A stretch of DNA of 64,000 nucleotides. It comes from Pseudomonadota bacterium. GTDB taxonomy: Bacteria; Pseudomonadota; Gammaproteobacteria; Ga0077536. The DNA lies in assembly GCA_016719885.1 (NCBI GenBank), contig JADJYF010000006.1:124001-188000 (forward strand), in the 5' to 3' direction. Shown here piece by piece: positions 1-10,800 of this stretch. Numbering within the stretch: the first letter of the stretch is position 1; every line of letters starts with the position of its first letter. Under the pieces are notes generated by a model, which ran no database searches, was not told the origin of the DNA, and was given only the letters and a program-made list of their open reading frames with translations. A program made the position numbers and the translations under genes.

Positions 1-1
1 C

Positions 2-346
2 GGCCGCGGCATCGTCATACACCACCCATCGTGCAAGAACGTCATCGACTTCCGCAGCGCGCCGGACCGCTGGGTGGATGTCGAGTGGGCGCCGGATCTG
101 GACCGCGAATTCAGCGTCGAAATCGTCATCGACGTGGTCAACCAGCGCGGCGTGCTGGCCACCATCGCGGCCGGCTGCGCCGATCAGAACGCCAACATCG
201 AAGCCATCGAAATAGTCGAACGTGACGAACACTCCTCGACCATGCGGCTCACCATCGGCGTGCATCATCGCAAGCATCTCGCCGACGTGATCCGCGTGCT
301 GCGTAACATCGACACCGTCGCGCGCGTGCATCGCAAGCGCGCCTGA
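2..346 (+). CDS. spoT: SpoT/RelA-family (p)ppGpp synthetase/hydrolase, C-terminal end only
   Basis: The 5' part lies outside the window, and about 114 C-terminal residues are visible. They contain the end of the zinc-finger-like region (HHPSCKNV) and a complete ACT domain (about residues 30-114 of the visible part, starting near REFSVEIVIDVVNQRGVL). In this family the catalytic hydrolase and synthetase domains are N-terminal, and the ACT domain senses starvation signals and regulates their balance. The bifunctional SpoT assignment rests on the following genes: ridA and recG follow spoT in many Gammaproteobacteria. RelA has a similar C-terminus, so the paralogue choice is inferred. Confidence 0.85.
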   Translation, partial: GRGIVIHHPSCKNVIDFRSAPDRWVDVEWAPDLDREFSVEIVIDVVNQRGVLATIAAGCADQNANIEAIEIVERDEHSSTMRLTIGVHHRKHLADVIRVLRNIDTVARVHRKRA

Positions 347-362
347 AGCAGGAGTTCCTCCC

Positions 363-749
363 ATGACCAAGCAGGCCATCGTCACCAGCGATGCTCCGTC
401 CGCCATCGGCACCTACTCGCAGGGCATCGTCAGCGGCGACAGCATCTACCTGTCGGGTCAGATCCCACTTGATCCGCACAGCGGCCAGATGATCGAGGGA
501 CCGATGCGCGCGCAGATCGAACGCGTGTTCGACAATCTCGCGGCGGTGGCCAAGGCCGCCGGCGCGACGCTCGACGATTGCGTGAAGCTCAACGTGTTCC
601 TGACCGATCTTTCGCACTTCGCGCTGGTCAACGAAGTGATGGCCACCTACTTCACCCAGCCTTACCCGGCGCGCGCGGCGATCGGCGTGGCGGCGCTGCC
701 GCGCGGCGCGGCGGTCGAAATGGACGCCATCCTCGCGCGCCCGCGCTGA
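363..749 (+). CDS. ridA: RidA family enamine/imine deaminase
   Basis: The 128-residue product has the usual full length of RidA. This cytosolic trimeric enzyme hydrolyses reactive enamines and imines such as 2-aminoacrylate made by PLP-dependent dehydratases, protecting PLP enzymes. The sequence shows the family features YLSGQIP (about residues 29-35), GATLDDCVKLNVFLTD (about 67-82) and the end PARAAIGVAALPRGAAVEMD, whose PARAA arginine is the substrate-carboxylate-binding residue. An AGGAG ribosome site sits about 8 bases before the ATG. The gene follows spoT by 16 bases and is probably co-transcribed with it and recG. Confidence 0.95.
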   Translation: MTKQAIVTSDAPSAIGTYSQGIVSGDSIYLSGQIPLDPHSGQMIEGPMRAQIERVFDNLAAVAKAAGATLDDCVKLNVFLTDLSHFALVNEVMATYFTQPYPARAAIGVAALPRGAAVEMDAILARPR

Positions 750-778
750 GCATCGTGCGCCGCTGACGAGCACGCCCG

Positions 779-2862
<2,084 letters not shown>

Positions 2863-2866
<4 letters not shown>

Positions 2867-3783
2867 GCAGCGTTCGTTCCCACGCCACCAAGCACGGCGC
2901 CGGCCCCGACTGGCGTCATCGCCTCGTGCAATACGCGCGGCTTGCGCGCCTGCATCGCCCGATAGGCATACTGTTGCTGCTGTGGCCGATGCTGTGGGCG
3001 CTGTGGATAGCGGCGGCCGGCGTGCCGCGTCTCGACGTGCTGGTGATTTTCGTGCTCGGCACGGTGGTGATGCGTTCCGCGGGCTGCGTGATCAACGACT
3101 ACGCCGACCGCAATTTCGACGGCCACGTGGAACGCACGCGGGAACGGCCGCTGCCGACCGGCGCCGTCACGCCGCGCGAGGCCCTGCTGCTGTTCGCAGT
3201 GCTGTTGTGCATCGCGCTGGCGCTGGTGCTGGCGACCAATCGCGCGACGATACTGCTGTCCTTCGGCGGCGCGGCGCTCGCCATCACCTATCCTTTCGCC
3301 AAGCGCTACACCCATCTGCCGCAGGTGCATCTCGGCGCCGCGTTCGGCTGGGCCGTGCCGATGGCGTTCACCGCGCAAAGCGGCGCACTGTCGCCCCTTG
3401 CATGGCTTTTGTTCAGCACCGCGGTGTTGTGGGCGGTGATCTACGACACGCAGTACGCGATGGTCGATCGCGATGACGACCTGCGGCTCGGCATACGCTC
3501 TACCGCCATCCTGTTCGCCGACGCCGATCGCATCATCATCGGCGGTCTGCAATGCCTCATGTTGTCCAATCTCTATCTCATCGGCCGACGCGCCGAGCTC
3601 GGCTGGCCTTACGATGGCGCGCTGCTGGTCGCGGCGGCGCTGTTCGTCTATCAGCAATACCTCATTCGCGACCGCAGCCGCGCCGGCTGCTTCGCCGCCT
3701 TTCTCAACAACAACTGGGTCGGCGGCGTGGTATTCGTGGGCGTGTTGCTGTCCTATCCGCCGGCTTCGTCATGGTTCGATTGA
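2863..3783 (+). CDS. ubiA: 4-hydroxybenzoate polyprenyltransferase (ubiquinone biosynthesis)
   Basis: This 306-residue integral membrane enzyme attaches a polyprenyl chain to 4-hydroxybenzoate, the first membrane step of ubiquinone synthesis. Both aspartate-rich Mg-diphosphate motifs are present: NDYADRNFDGHVERT (about residue 85) and DTQYAMVDRDDD (about residue 195). Between and after them are the expected hydrophobic helices, for example ILLLLWPMLWALWIAAAG near the start. The gene overlaps recG by four bases. Its presence indicates ubiquinone-based respiration. Confidence 0.95.
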
Positions 3784-3933
3784 GCTTGCGCTAATCCCGC
3801 ACAACAGGTGCGTGTATGGCGCGCGGTGTTTGAATTTTCGTGCTTCGTCCGTGACAATTGCCCGGCGGGTCGAGGCGTCGACTTGCCGCGCAATAAACTC
3901 GAATACGGCATCACCACTTGGGGGGCACTCATC

Positions 3934-4029
3934 ATGAATCCACTGGAAACCATACAGGGCACCGTCATTGCCGGCGTCGTGCTGGCCGTCATCCTGGCGT
4001 TCGCCGCCAAAGCCATCGCCGGCGCCTGA
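3934..4029 (+). CDS. Short single-helix membrane peptide (31 residues)
   Basis: This small reading frame starts at an ATG preceded by a G-rich ribosome-site-like stretch (GGGGGGCAC, about 8 bases upstream). The peptide has a polar N-terminus (MNPLETIQG), one long hydrophobic segment (about residues 10-30, TVIAGVVLAVILAFAAKAIA) and ends GA. It lies 46 bases before the PuuD-like membrane protein gene on the same strand. I recognise no family. The composition is that of a transmembrane micropeptide, perhaps a helper subunit of its neighbour, but that is inference. An in-frame start further upstream at 3808 would add an unlikely cysteine-rich leader and was not chosen. Confidence 0.5.
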   Translation: MNPLETIQGTVIAGVVLAVILAFAAKAIAGA

Positions 4030-4075
4030 GCAAGGCCACGGCTGCTTAATCAATACGAACCCGGGAGCTCGAATC

Positions 4076-4591
4076 ATGGCAATTATGATGATCGATCGCT
4101 GGCTGCATATCGTCGCCGGCGTGATGTGGATTGGCCTACTCTACTACTTCAATTTCGTGCAGGTGCCGGCCATGGCCGCCGCCAATGCCGACAAGGACGG
4201 TCCCGGGCCGGCCGCCATCGGCAAGTATGTCGCGCCGCGCGCGCTGTTCTGGTTCCGCTGGGCGGCGTTGGTGACCTGGCTGACGGGTGCGATCTTTCTC
4301 GCCACCGCGCCGCAGTACTCGCTGCACGGCGCTTTCTCCCTCGGCATCGGCGCGCATAATCCCAGCCTGACCGCCATCGGTTTCGGCTCCTGGCTTGGCA
4401 CCATCATGCTGTTCAACGTGTGGATGCTGATCTGGCCGAACCAGAAAAAGATCCTGGGCATCGTGCAGGCCAGCGATGCCGAGAAGGCCACCGCGCGTCG
4501 CGTGGCCTTCCTCGCGTCCCGTACCAACACCATGCTGTCGATTCCGATGCTGATGTTCATGCAGGCAGGTGCGCACGGCATCCCGTTCTGA
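4076..4591 (+). CDS. Short PuuD-like (urate hydroxylase N-terminal type) integral membrane protein
   Basis: The 171-residue protein has about four membrane helices (around 7-28, 58-80, 100-125 and 148-166). Features such as WLHIVAGVMWIGLLYYFNFVQ and WFRWAALVTWLTG resemble the membrane part of the PuuD/Urate_ox_N family. Classical PuuD is about 400 residues and ends in a cytochrome c domain; here there is no CxxCH and the protein stops after the first half, so urate oxidation is not established. The start is an ATG preceded by GGGAG. An upstream extension in frame overlaps the micropeptide gene and was rejected. A strong terminator follows. Confidence 0.65.
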   Translation: MAIMMIDRWLHIVAGVMWIGLLYYFNFVQVPAMAAANADKDGPGPAAIGKYVAPRALFWFRWAALVTWLTGAIFLATAPQYSLHGAFSLGIGAHNPSLTAIGFGSWLGTIMLFNVWMLIWPNQKKILGIVQASDAEKATARRVAFLASRTNTMLSIPMLMFMQAGAHGIPF

Positions 4592-4616
4592 GGCGGGTTG
4601 TCATGTGATCGAAAGA

Positions 4617-4639
4617 GCCCGGCATTGCCGGGCTTTTTT
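4617..4639 (+). terminator. Rho-independent terminator after the PuuD-like gene
   Basis: A perfect 7-bp GC stem (GCCCGGC/GCCGGGC) with an ATT loop is followed directly by six T residues. It lies 26 bases past the stop codon of the PuuD-like gene and should end that transcript. Confidence 0.9.
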
Positions 4640-4656
4640 GTGGGTGGCCAATCGGT

Positions 4657-4678
4657 GTGCGAATAAATTCGCACCTAC
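4657..4678. repeat. REP1 palindromic repeat, single copy
   Basis: A 22-base unit with core GTGCGAATAAATTCGCAC followed by CTAC. It matches the dispersed REP1 family seen at 21474, 21569, 22776, 22837, 36511, 36560, 51227, 51259, 53748 and 53816. Confidence 0.85.
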
Positions 4679-4766
4679 CTCACCTGCTTCAGGCGCGTTG
4701 CCTTTACCCACCCAATCGCCTACTTTCGCTGCTTCATAAAGAAACAGATTGAAGAAGGAGGTCTCG

Positions 4767-5615
4767 ATGGATATCGGCATCATCATGTTCCCGACGGATA
4801 CGGCCATACAGCCCGTGCAACTGGCCAAGGCCTGCGAAGAACGCGGCTTTGAGTCCCTGTGGTTCCCCGAGCACAGCCACATTCCCACCAGCCGCGAGAC
4901 ACCCTGGGGCGGACGCGCCGGCGCGCCGCCGCTGCCGGAAGAATATTGGCGCACCCATGACCAGTTCGTCGCGTTTGCGGCCTGCGCGGCGGTCACCACC
5001 AAGCTGCGTCTCGGCACCGGTATCACGCTGGTCGCGCAGCGCGATCCGATCTGGCTGGCCAAGGAAGTGGCGAGTCTCGACATGATCTCCGGCGGCCGTT
5101 TCGAACTCGGCATCGGCTACGGCTGGTGCGTGGAAGAAATGCGCAATCACAAGCTCGACTTCAAGCAGCGCCGCGAGATCCTGCGCGACAACATCCTGTT
5201 GATGCGCGAGTTGTGGACCAAGGACGAAGCGAGCTACAAGGGCGGACACATCGATTTCGAGAAGAGCTGGGCCTATCCCAAGCCGACCCAGAAGCCCTAC
5301 CCGCCGATCGTCATGGGCGGCGCGGCCGGCCCCAAGACCGCCGATCACATCGCCGAATTCTGCACCGGCTGGATGCCCATCGGCGGCATGTACGATTTCG
5401 ACGGCGGCCTCAAGGAAGTCCATGCGGCCTGCAAGCGCCGCGGTCGCGACCCGTCCGAGATCACGCTCGGCATGTTCTTCGCGATGGCGCCGCAGGACGC
5501 CGATCCGCTGAAGGGCCTGGCCGACAAGGGCGTGACCCGTACCATCTTCCCGGTGCCGGCCGCCAAGGCCGACGTGGTGCTGCCGCTGCTCGACAAGTAC
5601 GCCAAGTTCATCTGA
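4767..5615 (+). CDS. Luciferase-like (LLM class) flavin-dependent oxidoreductase, F420-type subfamily
   Basis: The 282-residue product is a full-length luciferase-fold TIM barrel. Its N-terminus DIGIIMFPTD, the LWFPEHSHIP motif, GTGITLVAQRDPIWLAKEV and GRFELGIGYGW follow the pattern of LLM oxidoreductases annotated as F420-dependent. The substrate is unknown, and whether the cofactor is F420 or FMN cannot be told from the sequence; no F420 genes are visible here. The start is the ATG at 4767 with an ideal AAGGAGG ribosome site; a TTG 18 bases earlier overlaps that site and was rejected. The gene stands alone between two hairpins. Confidence 0.85.
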   Translation: MDIGIIMFPTDTAIQPVQLAKACEERGFESLWFPEHSHIPTSRETPWGGRAGAPPLPEEYWRTHDQFVAFAACAAVTTKLRLGTGITLVAQRDPIWLAKEVASLDMISGGRFELGIGYGWCVEEMRNHKLDFKQRREILRDNILLMRELWTKDEASYKGGHIDFEKSWAYPKPTQKPYPPIVMGGAAGPKTADHIAEFCTGWMPIGGMYDFDGGLKEVHAACKRRGRDPSEITLGMFFAMAPQDADPLKGLADKGVTRTIFPVPAAKADVVLPLLDKYAKFI

Positions 5616-5623
5616 GCCTGGCC

Positions 5624-5652
5624 GGGAGGCGGGCTTGCGCGGCCCGTCTCCC
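5624..5652 (+). terminator. Probable terminator hairpin after the LLM gene
   Basis: GGGAGGCGGGC and GCCCGTCTCCC can pair over 11 positions with one G-T wobble and a short loop. A run of five T residues lies 14 bases further on (5666-5670), so this is a weaker terminator than the one at 4617. Confidence 0.45.
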
Positions 5653-5744
5653 CACTTCCGGTCAGTTTTTCCACCGCGCGCGTTTCATCGGCTTCCTATT
5701 TAATCTACTATCCAGTTCAGTATCTCTAGGACTGGAGTCCCCCT

Positions 5745-6848
5745 ATGCGCGCTTGCCTCGGCCCGTGGCCGGCACTCGCCTTCTGCCTCGCCCTCGGCGC
5801 CTGCAGCGCACCGCCGCCGCCCGTGAGCGGCCCGCGCCCGGTGGTGGTGGAAGCCCCGCGCCCCCTGCGCGGCCCGGCCGACGGCGACGCCTTGCCGGGC
5901 GCCATCCATGCCCGCACCGAGGCGGATCTTTCGTTCCGTGTGGCCGGCAAGGTCGCGGCGCGCAAGGTCGACATGGGCGCCCATGTCGAACGCGGCACCC
6001 TGCTGGCGGTGCTGGACCCGGTCGACGCCCGCCTCAATCTCGCCGCCGCGCGTTCGACCGTGGCCGCCGCCGAGGCCGACCTGTCGCTGGCGCGCGCCGA
6101 GGAACAGCGCTACCGCGATCTCCGTGCGCGTGCGTTCGTCGGCCAGTCCCAATTGGACCAACGCATCAACCTGACGCGCCTCGCCGAGGCCCGTCTCGAC
6201 CAGGCCCAGAGCCAGTTCGATCTGGCCGCCAACCAATCGCGCTACACGCAGCTTACCGCCGACGCCGCGGGGGTCGTCACCCAGATCATGGCCGAGCCCG
6301 GCAACGTGGTCAGCGCCGGCCAGCCGGTGCTGCGTTTCGCCGCCGACGGTGAACGCGAGGTGCACGTGAACGTGCCCGAAGGCCGCATCGACGTACTGCG
6401 CGAGGCCGACAACATCGCCGTCGAAGTGCTGAGCAATCCGGGGCGCCATTACCGTGGCCGCGTGCGCGACATCGATCCCCAGGCCGACACCGCGACCCGC
6501 ACCCATCTCGCGCGCGTCACCCTCATCGATGCCGATGAGCATGTGCAACTCGGCGCCACCGCCACCGTGCTGCTGAGCGCCGCGGCCGAGGCCCACAGCT
6601 TCCGCCTGCCCGCCACCGCGCTCGGCAGCATCGAGGCCAATCGTCCGGCCGTATGGCGCATACGCGATGCGGGTAAGGGCACGACCGTCGAAGCGGTACC
6701 GGTGGAAGTGCTGCGCTATCTCGACGGTGAAGTGCTGATCAGCGGCCCGCTGTCAGAGCAGGATCGCCTGGTCAGCGCCGGCGTGCACCGACTCGCCGCC
6801 GGCATGGCGGTGCAAGCCATCCCGCGCTCGGACAAGGCCGCGCTCTGA
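5745..6848 (+). CDS. RND efflux periplasmic adaptor lipoprotein (membrane fusion protein)
   Basis: The 367-residue product begins with a lipoprotein signal (hydrophobic stretch, then LGAC at residues 17-20), so it is expected to be anchored in the inner membrane facing the periplasm. It then shows the adaptor layout: biotinyl-lipoyl half-motif (ADLSFRVAGKVAARKVDMGAH), a coiled-coil hairpin rich in Ala, Glu and Arg (about 85-150), the second lipoyl half (AGVVTQIMAEPGNVVSAGQ) and a beta-barrel domain. The permease gene starts 9 bases after it. No outer-membrane channel gene is adjacent. Substrates are unknown. Confidence 0.92.
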   Translation: MRACLGPWPALAFCLALGACSAPPPPVSGPRPVVVEAPRPLRGPADGDALPGAIHARTEADLSFRVAGKVAARKVDMGAHVERGTLLAVLDPVDARLNLAAARSTVAAAEADLSLARAEEQRYRDLRARAFVGQSQLDQRINLTRLAEARLDQAQSQFDLAANQSRYTQLTADAAGVVTQIMAEPGNVVSAGQPVLRFAADGEREVHVNVPEGRIDVLREADNIAVEVLSNPGRHYRGRVRDIDPQADTATRTHLARVTLIDADEHVQLGATATVLLSAAAEAHSFRLPATALGSIEANRPAVWRIRDAGKGTTVEAVPVEVLRYLDGEVLISGPLSEQDRLVSAGVHRLAAGMAVQAIPRSDKAAL

Positions 6849-6857
6849 CCTCTTCCG

Positions 6858-9800
6858 ATGTCGGCTTTCAACCTGAGCGCATGGGCGCTGCGCAATCGCC
6901 CCCTGGTCACCTATTTCATGGTGCTGCTGGGCGCCATCGGCGTATGGTCGTATTTTCATCTCGGCCAATCGGAAGACCCGCCCTTCACGTTCCGCATCAT
7001 GGTCGTACGCACCGCCTGGCCGGGCGCCAGCGCCGACGAAGTCGACCGACTCGTCACCGACAAGATCGAAGCCAAGCTGCAAGAGCTGTACGCGCTGGAT
7101 TACCTGCGCTCCTATTCGCGACCCGGTGAATCGCAGATCTTCGTCATCTTTCGCGAGGATCTGCCGCCGGCCACCATGCCGGAAAACTATTACCAGGTAC
7201 GCAAGAAGATCGGCGACATCCGCCACACCTTGCCCGCCGGCATCATCGGCCCGTCGTTCAACGACGAGTTCGCCGACACCTTCGGCAATATCTACGCGCT
7301 GATGGGCCGCGACTTCAGCTATGCGGAACTGAAGGACTACGCCGAACGCATCCGCGAACGCCTGCTGCGCATCCAGGACGTCGCCAAGGTGCAGTTCCTC
7401 GGCCTGCAGGAAGAACGCATCTTCATCGACGTCAGCAACAGCCGGCGCGCCAAGCTCGGCATTCCGCCGCGCCTGATCGCAGAGACCCTGGCCGCCCAGA
7501 ACGAAGTGGTGAGCGGCGGCTCGCTCGACACCGCCACCGACAAGATTTTCGTGCGCGTCAGCGGCGCACTCAAAACCGTCGACGACGTGCGCAACCTGCC
7601 CATTCAATACGCCGGACGCACGTTCCGCATCGGCGACGTGGCCGAGGTCTATCGCGGCTACGAAGATCCGCCGGCGCCGCGCCTGCGCTTCAACGGCGAA
7701 CCCGCCATCGGCATCGCGGTGTCGATGGAACAGGGCGGCGACATCATCCGTCTCGGCAAGCAACTGGATGCCGAGTTCGAAAAGCTCAATCACGACGTGC
7801 CATTGGGCATGAGTCTCGCGCGTCTTGCCGACCAGCCGCGCGCGGTCAGCGATTCGATCTCGGAATTCGTGCGGGCCCTGGCCGAGGCCGTGGTCATCGT
7901 GCTGGTGGTGTGCTTCGTATCGCTGGGGGTGAGGACCGGGCTGGTGGTGGCCTTGTCCATTCCGCTGGTCCTGGCCATGACTTTTGCCGCGATGTATTAC
8001 TTCGACATCGGCCTGCACAAGACTTCGCTCGGCGCGCTGGTGATTGCGCTCGGCCTGCTGGTCGACGACGCCATCATCGCGGTTGAAATGATGGCGGTAA
8101 AACTCGAGGAAGGCTTTGACCGCGTGCAGGCCGCGAGCTTTGCCTACGCCACCACCGCTTTTCCGATGTTGTCCGGCACGCTGATCACCGCCGCCGGCTT
8201 CCTGCCGATTGCCACCGCCAAGAGCAGCACCGGCGAATACACGGTGGCGATATTCCAGGTGACCGTCATCGCGCTGCTGCTGTCGTGGGCCGCCGCGGTG
8301 CTGTTCGTGCCGTTGCTCGGCTACCTGCTGCTGCCGGAGAAAGGCCTGTCGGAAAACGGCGCGGTGCACGATGAGCACGCCGTCTACCACACGCGTTTCT
8401 ACAACCGCGTGCGCGCCGTCGTACAGTTCTGCGTGCGTCACCGTTGGCTGACCATCACCGCCACCGTCGCCATTTTCGCGGCCAGCGTGGTGGTCTTCGG
8501 CAAGGTGCCGCAGCAGTTCTTTCCCGATTCGACACGGCTCGAACTGCTGGTGGATCTCAAGCTGCCGGAAGGCGCCTCGATCGCGCAGACCGACGCCGCG
8601 GCCCGGCGACTTGAAGAGGTATTGGGCAAGCTCGACGGCGTGGACAGCTACGCGGCCTACGTCGGCAGCGGCGCGCCGCGATTCATCCTGCCGCTGGACC
8701 AGCAATTGCCCGCGCAGAGCTTCAGCCAGTTCGTGTTGAACACCCATGACTTCGCCGCGCGCGAACGGGTCAGGAGCCACCTGCTCGAGATCTTCCCGAC
8801 CCTGTTCCCGGATCTGCGCTGGCGAGTGAACCGTATCGAGAATGGCCCGCCGGTCGGCTACGTGCTGCAATACCGGGTGGCGGGCCCGGACCGTGCCGTG
8901 GCGCGCGTGCACGCCGACAAGGTCGCATCGCTGCTGCGCGCCAACCCCTACGCGGCCGGCGTGCACCTCGACACCGCCGAACAATCGAAGACCATACACG
9001 TCCAGATCGACCAGGACCGGGCGCGCGCGCTCGGCGTCAGCAGCGCCGACGTGGCGCGCATCCTCGACGCCTCCATCAATGGCCTGTCGCCGTCATCCTT
9101 CCGCGAGGACAACGATCTCATCGACATTGAATTGCGCGGCCCGCCGCGGGAGCGTCAGCGCCTGGAACTGATCGGGAGCCTCGCCGTGCCGACACAGGGG
9201 GGCGACAGCATTCCGCTGTCGCAGGTCGCCGACATCGACTACGGTTTCGAAGACGGCATCCTGTGGCGTCGCGACCGTATCCCGACCATCACGGTGCGCG
9301 CCGACATCTACTCCGCCATCCAGCCGCCGGAAGTGGTGGCCATGCTCGCGCCCGACATCAAGGCAATCGGCGACGCACTGCCGCGCGGCTACCGCCTCGA
9401 ACTCGGCGGCACTGTCGACGAGGCCGGCAAGGGCCAGGGCAGCGTGATGGCCGGCATGCCGCTGTTCCTGCTGACGGTGCTGACGGTGCTGATGCTGCAG
9501 CTACGCAGCTTCTCACAGACCACCATGGTGGTCATGACCGCGCCGCTGGGCATCATCGGCGTGGCGCTGTTCCTGATGCTGTTCCGTCAGCCTTTTGGTT
9601 TCGTGGCCATGCTCGGCACCATCGCCCTGTTCGGCATGATCATGCGCAACAGCGTGATCCTCATCGACCAGATCCGTCAGGACCTCGAACACGGCCGCCC
9701 GCCTTTCGAAGCCGTGGTGGAAGCCACGGTACGGCGCTTCCGCCCGATCGTACTCACCGCCCTGGCGGCGGTGCTGGCCATGATCCCCTTGTCGCGCAGC

Positions 9801-10070
9801 GTGTTCTTCGGGCCGATGGCAGTGGCGATCATGGGCGGGTTGATCGCGGCAACGGTGATGACCTTGTTGTTCTTGCCGGCCTTGTACGCGGCGTGGTTTC
9901 GGGTGCCACGGGGGGTAGGTAGGTTAGGATTTCACGGAATCTACCCACCCAGAGAAGTTCTGCTGATACTGGGTCCAATCCGAATTTCAAAATTTACTTC
10001 GCAGCCAAAGCTCCCATTCACCTGGACACCTTGTCTTGCTCGGTCTTGCGAAAGCCGCGAAAAGCCCTGA
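6858..10070 (+). CDS. RND efflux permease with a foreign C-terminal tail
   Basis: The 1070-residue product is an inner-membrane proton-driven RND pump (AcrB/hydrophobe-amphiphile type). It has the expected two halves: helix 1 near residues 16-35, porter domain, helices with GLLVDDAIIAVEMM (the Asp pair in the proton-relay helix), a second porter domain, and terminal helices ending LFLPALYAAWFRVP. Homologues normally end within a few residues of that point. Here the frame continues about 50 residues into AT-rich sequence (from about 9915) with no membrane or family character. The natural stop has probably been replaced by the acquired block carrying the RHS gene. The pump core is intact, so it may still work. 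Confidence 0.9.
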   Translation: MSAFNLSAWALRNRPLVTYFMVLLGAIGVWSYFHLGQSEDPPFTFRIMVVRTAWPGASADEVDRLVTDKIEAKLQELYALDYLRSYSRPGESQIFVIFREDLPPATMPENYYQVRKKIGDIRHTLPAGIIGPSFNDEFADTFGNIYALMGRDFSYAELKDYAERIRERLLRIQDVAKVQFLGLQEERIFIDVSNSRRAKLGIPPRLIAETLAAQNEVVSGGSLDTATDKIFVRVSGALKTVDDVRNLPIQYAGRTFRIGDVAEVYRGYEDPPAPRLRFNGEPAIGIAVSMEQGGDIIRLGKQLDAEFEKLNHDVPLGMSLARLADQPRAVSDSISEFVRALAEAVVIVLVVCFVSLGVRTGLVVALSIPLVLAMTFAAMYYFDIGLHKTSLGALVIALGLLVDDAIIAVEMMAVKLEEGFDRVQAASFAYATTAFPMLSGTLITAAGFLPIATAKSSTGEYTVAIFQVTVIALLLSWAAAVLFVPLLGYLLLPEKGLSENGAVHDEHAVYHTRFYNRVRAVVQFCVRHRWLTITATVAIFAASVVVFGKVPQQFFPDSTRLELLVDLKLPEGASIAQTDAAARRLEEVLGKLDGVDSYAAYVGSGAPRFILPLDQQLPAQSFSQFVLNTHDFAARERVRSHLLEIFPTLFPDLRWRVNRIENGPPVGYVLQYRVAGPDRAVARVHADKVASLLRANPYAAGVHLDTAEQSKTIHVQIDQDRARALGVSSADVARILDASINGLSPSSFREDNDLIDIELRGPPRERQRLELIGSLAVPTQGGDSIPLSQVADIDYGFEDGILWRRDRIPTITVRADIYSAIQPPEVVAMLAPDIKAIGDALPRGYRLELGGTVDEAGKGQGSVMAGMPLFLLTVLTVLMLQLRSFSQTTMVVMTAPLGIIGVALFLMLFRQPFGFVAMLGTIALFGMIMRNSVILIDQIRQDLEHGRPPFEAVVEATVRRFRPIVLTALAAVLAMIPLSRSVFFGPMAVAIMGGLIAATVMTLLFLPALYAAWFRVPRGVGRLGFHGIYPPREVLLILGPIRISKFTSQPKLPFTWTPCLARSCESREKP

Positions 10071-10548
10071 ACGTCGTCGACTTGAAATCCTCACAATCGA
10101 GTCCCCATGCATTGTCAGTTGTGTGATTCCCATCGACTGAAAACCAGGTAAACGTTGCCCAATCGTGGCGAGCATCGGGCAGATTGAATCTCCATTCGAA
10201 TTCGGCTGTCCCGATTCGGCTTTCGATTCTCGAGAATCCTGAAATTCGAACACCTCGCCCCAGATCTCCTGAAGCTCCTGATTCTCGAATCCACCTTCAT
10301 TTTCCTCCTGAGTACGAAGATTCGGCATCCAAATTTCTTTCGGCAGGCGAAATTCTCGGTATTCAACCGACTCGCTTGGGCCCGCATCGATTTAGCGAAA
10401 TCTGGCCGAAAAAACACGAAGTCGGCGAGCGGCATCTTTCAAATCAAGGTCGACTCAAGCGCATTCAGGCGTTCGCCATAGCGTTCTGAACCGCCGCAAA
10501 ACTCAGAAGAACACCAATCAAACCCATATGTTTTAAAACTCTACTCAT
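10018..10548 (-). pseudogene. Decayed gene for a small exported protein next to the RHS tip, possible former immunity gene
   Basis: The minus-strand ATG at 10548 opens a 27-residue peptide that looks like a complete signal peptide: basic start MSRVLKHM, hydrophobic core GLIGVLLSFAAV, and end NAMANA. A TGA at 10465-10467 then stops it. Protein-like sequence continues in shifted frames. One example is a stretch reading WRFNLPDARHDWATF and then FSVDGNHTTDNAWGLD, closing at 10018. This suggests one exported protein of about 150-170 residues broken by several frameshifts. Its place directly 3' of an RHS gene is where immunity genes sit, but no family is recognised. The region is much richer in A and T than its surroundings. 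Confidence 0.4.
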
Positions 10549-10644
10549 ATATTTTATGGACCGCAACATTTGCAAATTTCCCTTGCCGCCAGGTAAACTT
10601 GGAGATCGAGCCTTTCGATCATTCTCGCAGTCGACTTTCGAAAC

Positions 10645-10800
10645 CTAATCCGTATTACATGGTCCTGATATGCGGGCGCCCGCAGGCATCGACCGGTGAG
10701 CTCCTTCGTGAACTATTGTGTCGAAAAAATCCCTTGCCTGTTCGCATCACTCAGGCATCCAGGTACTTTATTAAGTCTCCGTGTTCACGCAAACGTCGTC
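10645..10800 (-). pseudogene. Remnant of a metallopeptidase-type toxin tip of the RHS protein
   Basis: Just beyond the RHS stop codon the minus strand still reads like protein if frames are switched. In one shifted frame it gives GRRLREHGDLIKYLDA and a stop. In the RHS frame, after stops at 10747-10749 and earlier, it gives QARDFFDTIVHEGAHRS, in which HEGAH (10696-10710) is an HExxH zinc-peptidase motif, followed by a TAG at 10645. Polymorphic RHS toxins with an HExxH tip are known. The simplest reading is that the toxin domain was about 50-60 residues longer and has been lost to frameshift and nonsense changes. Confidence 0.5.
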
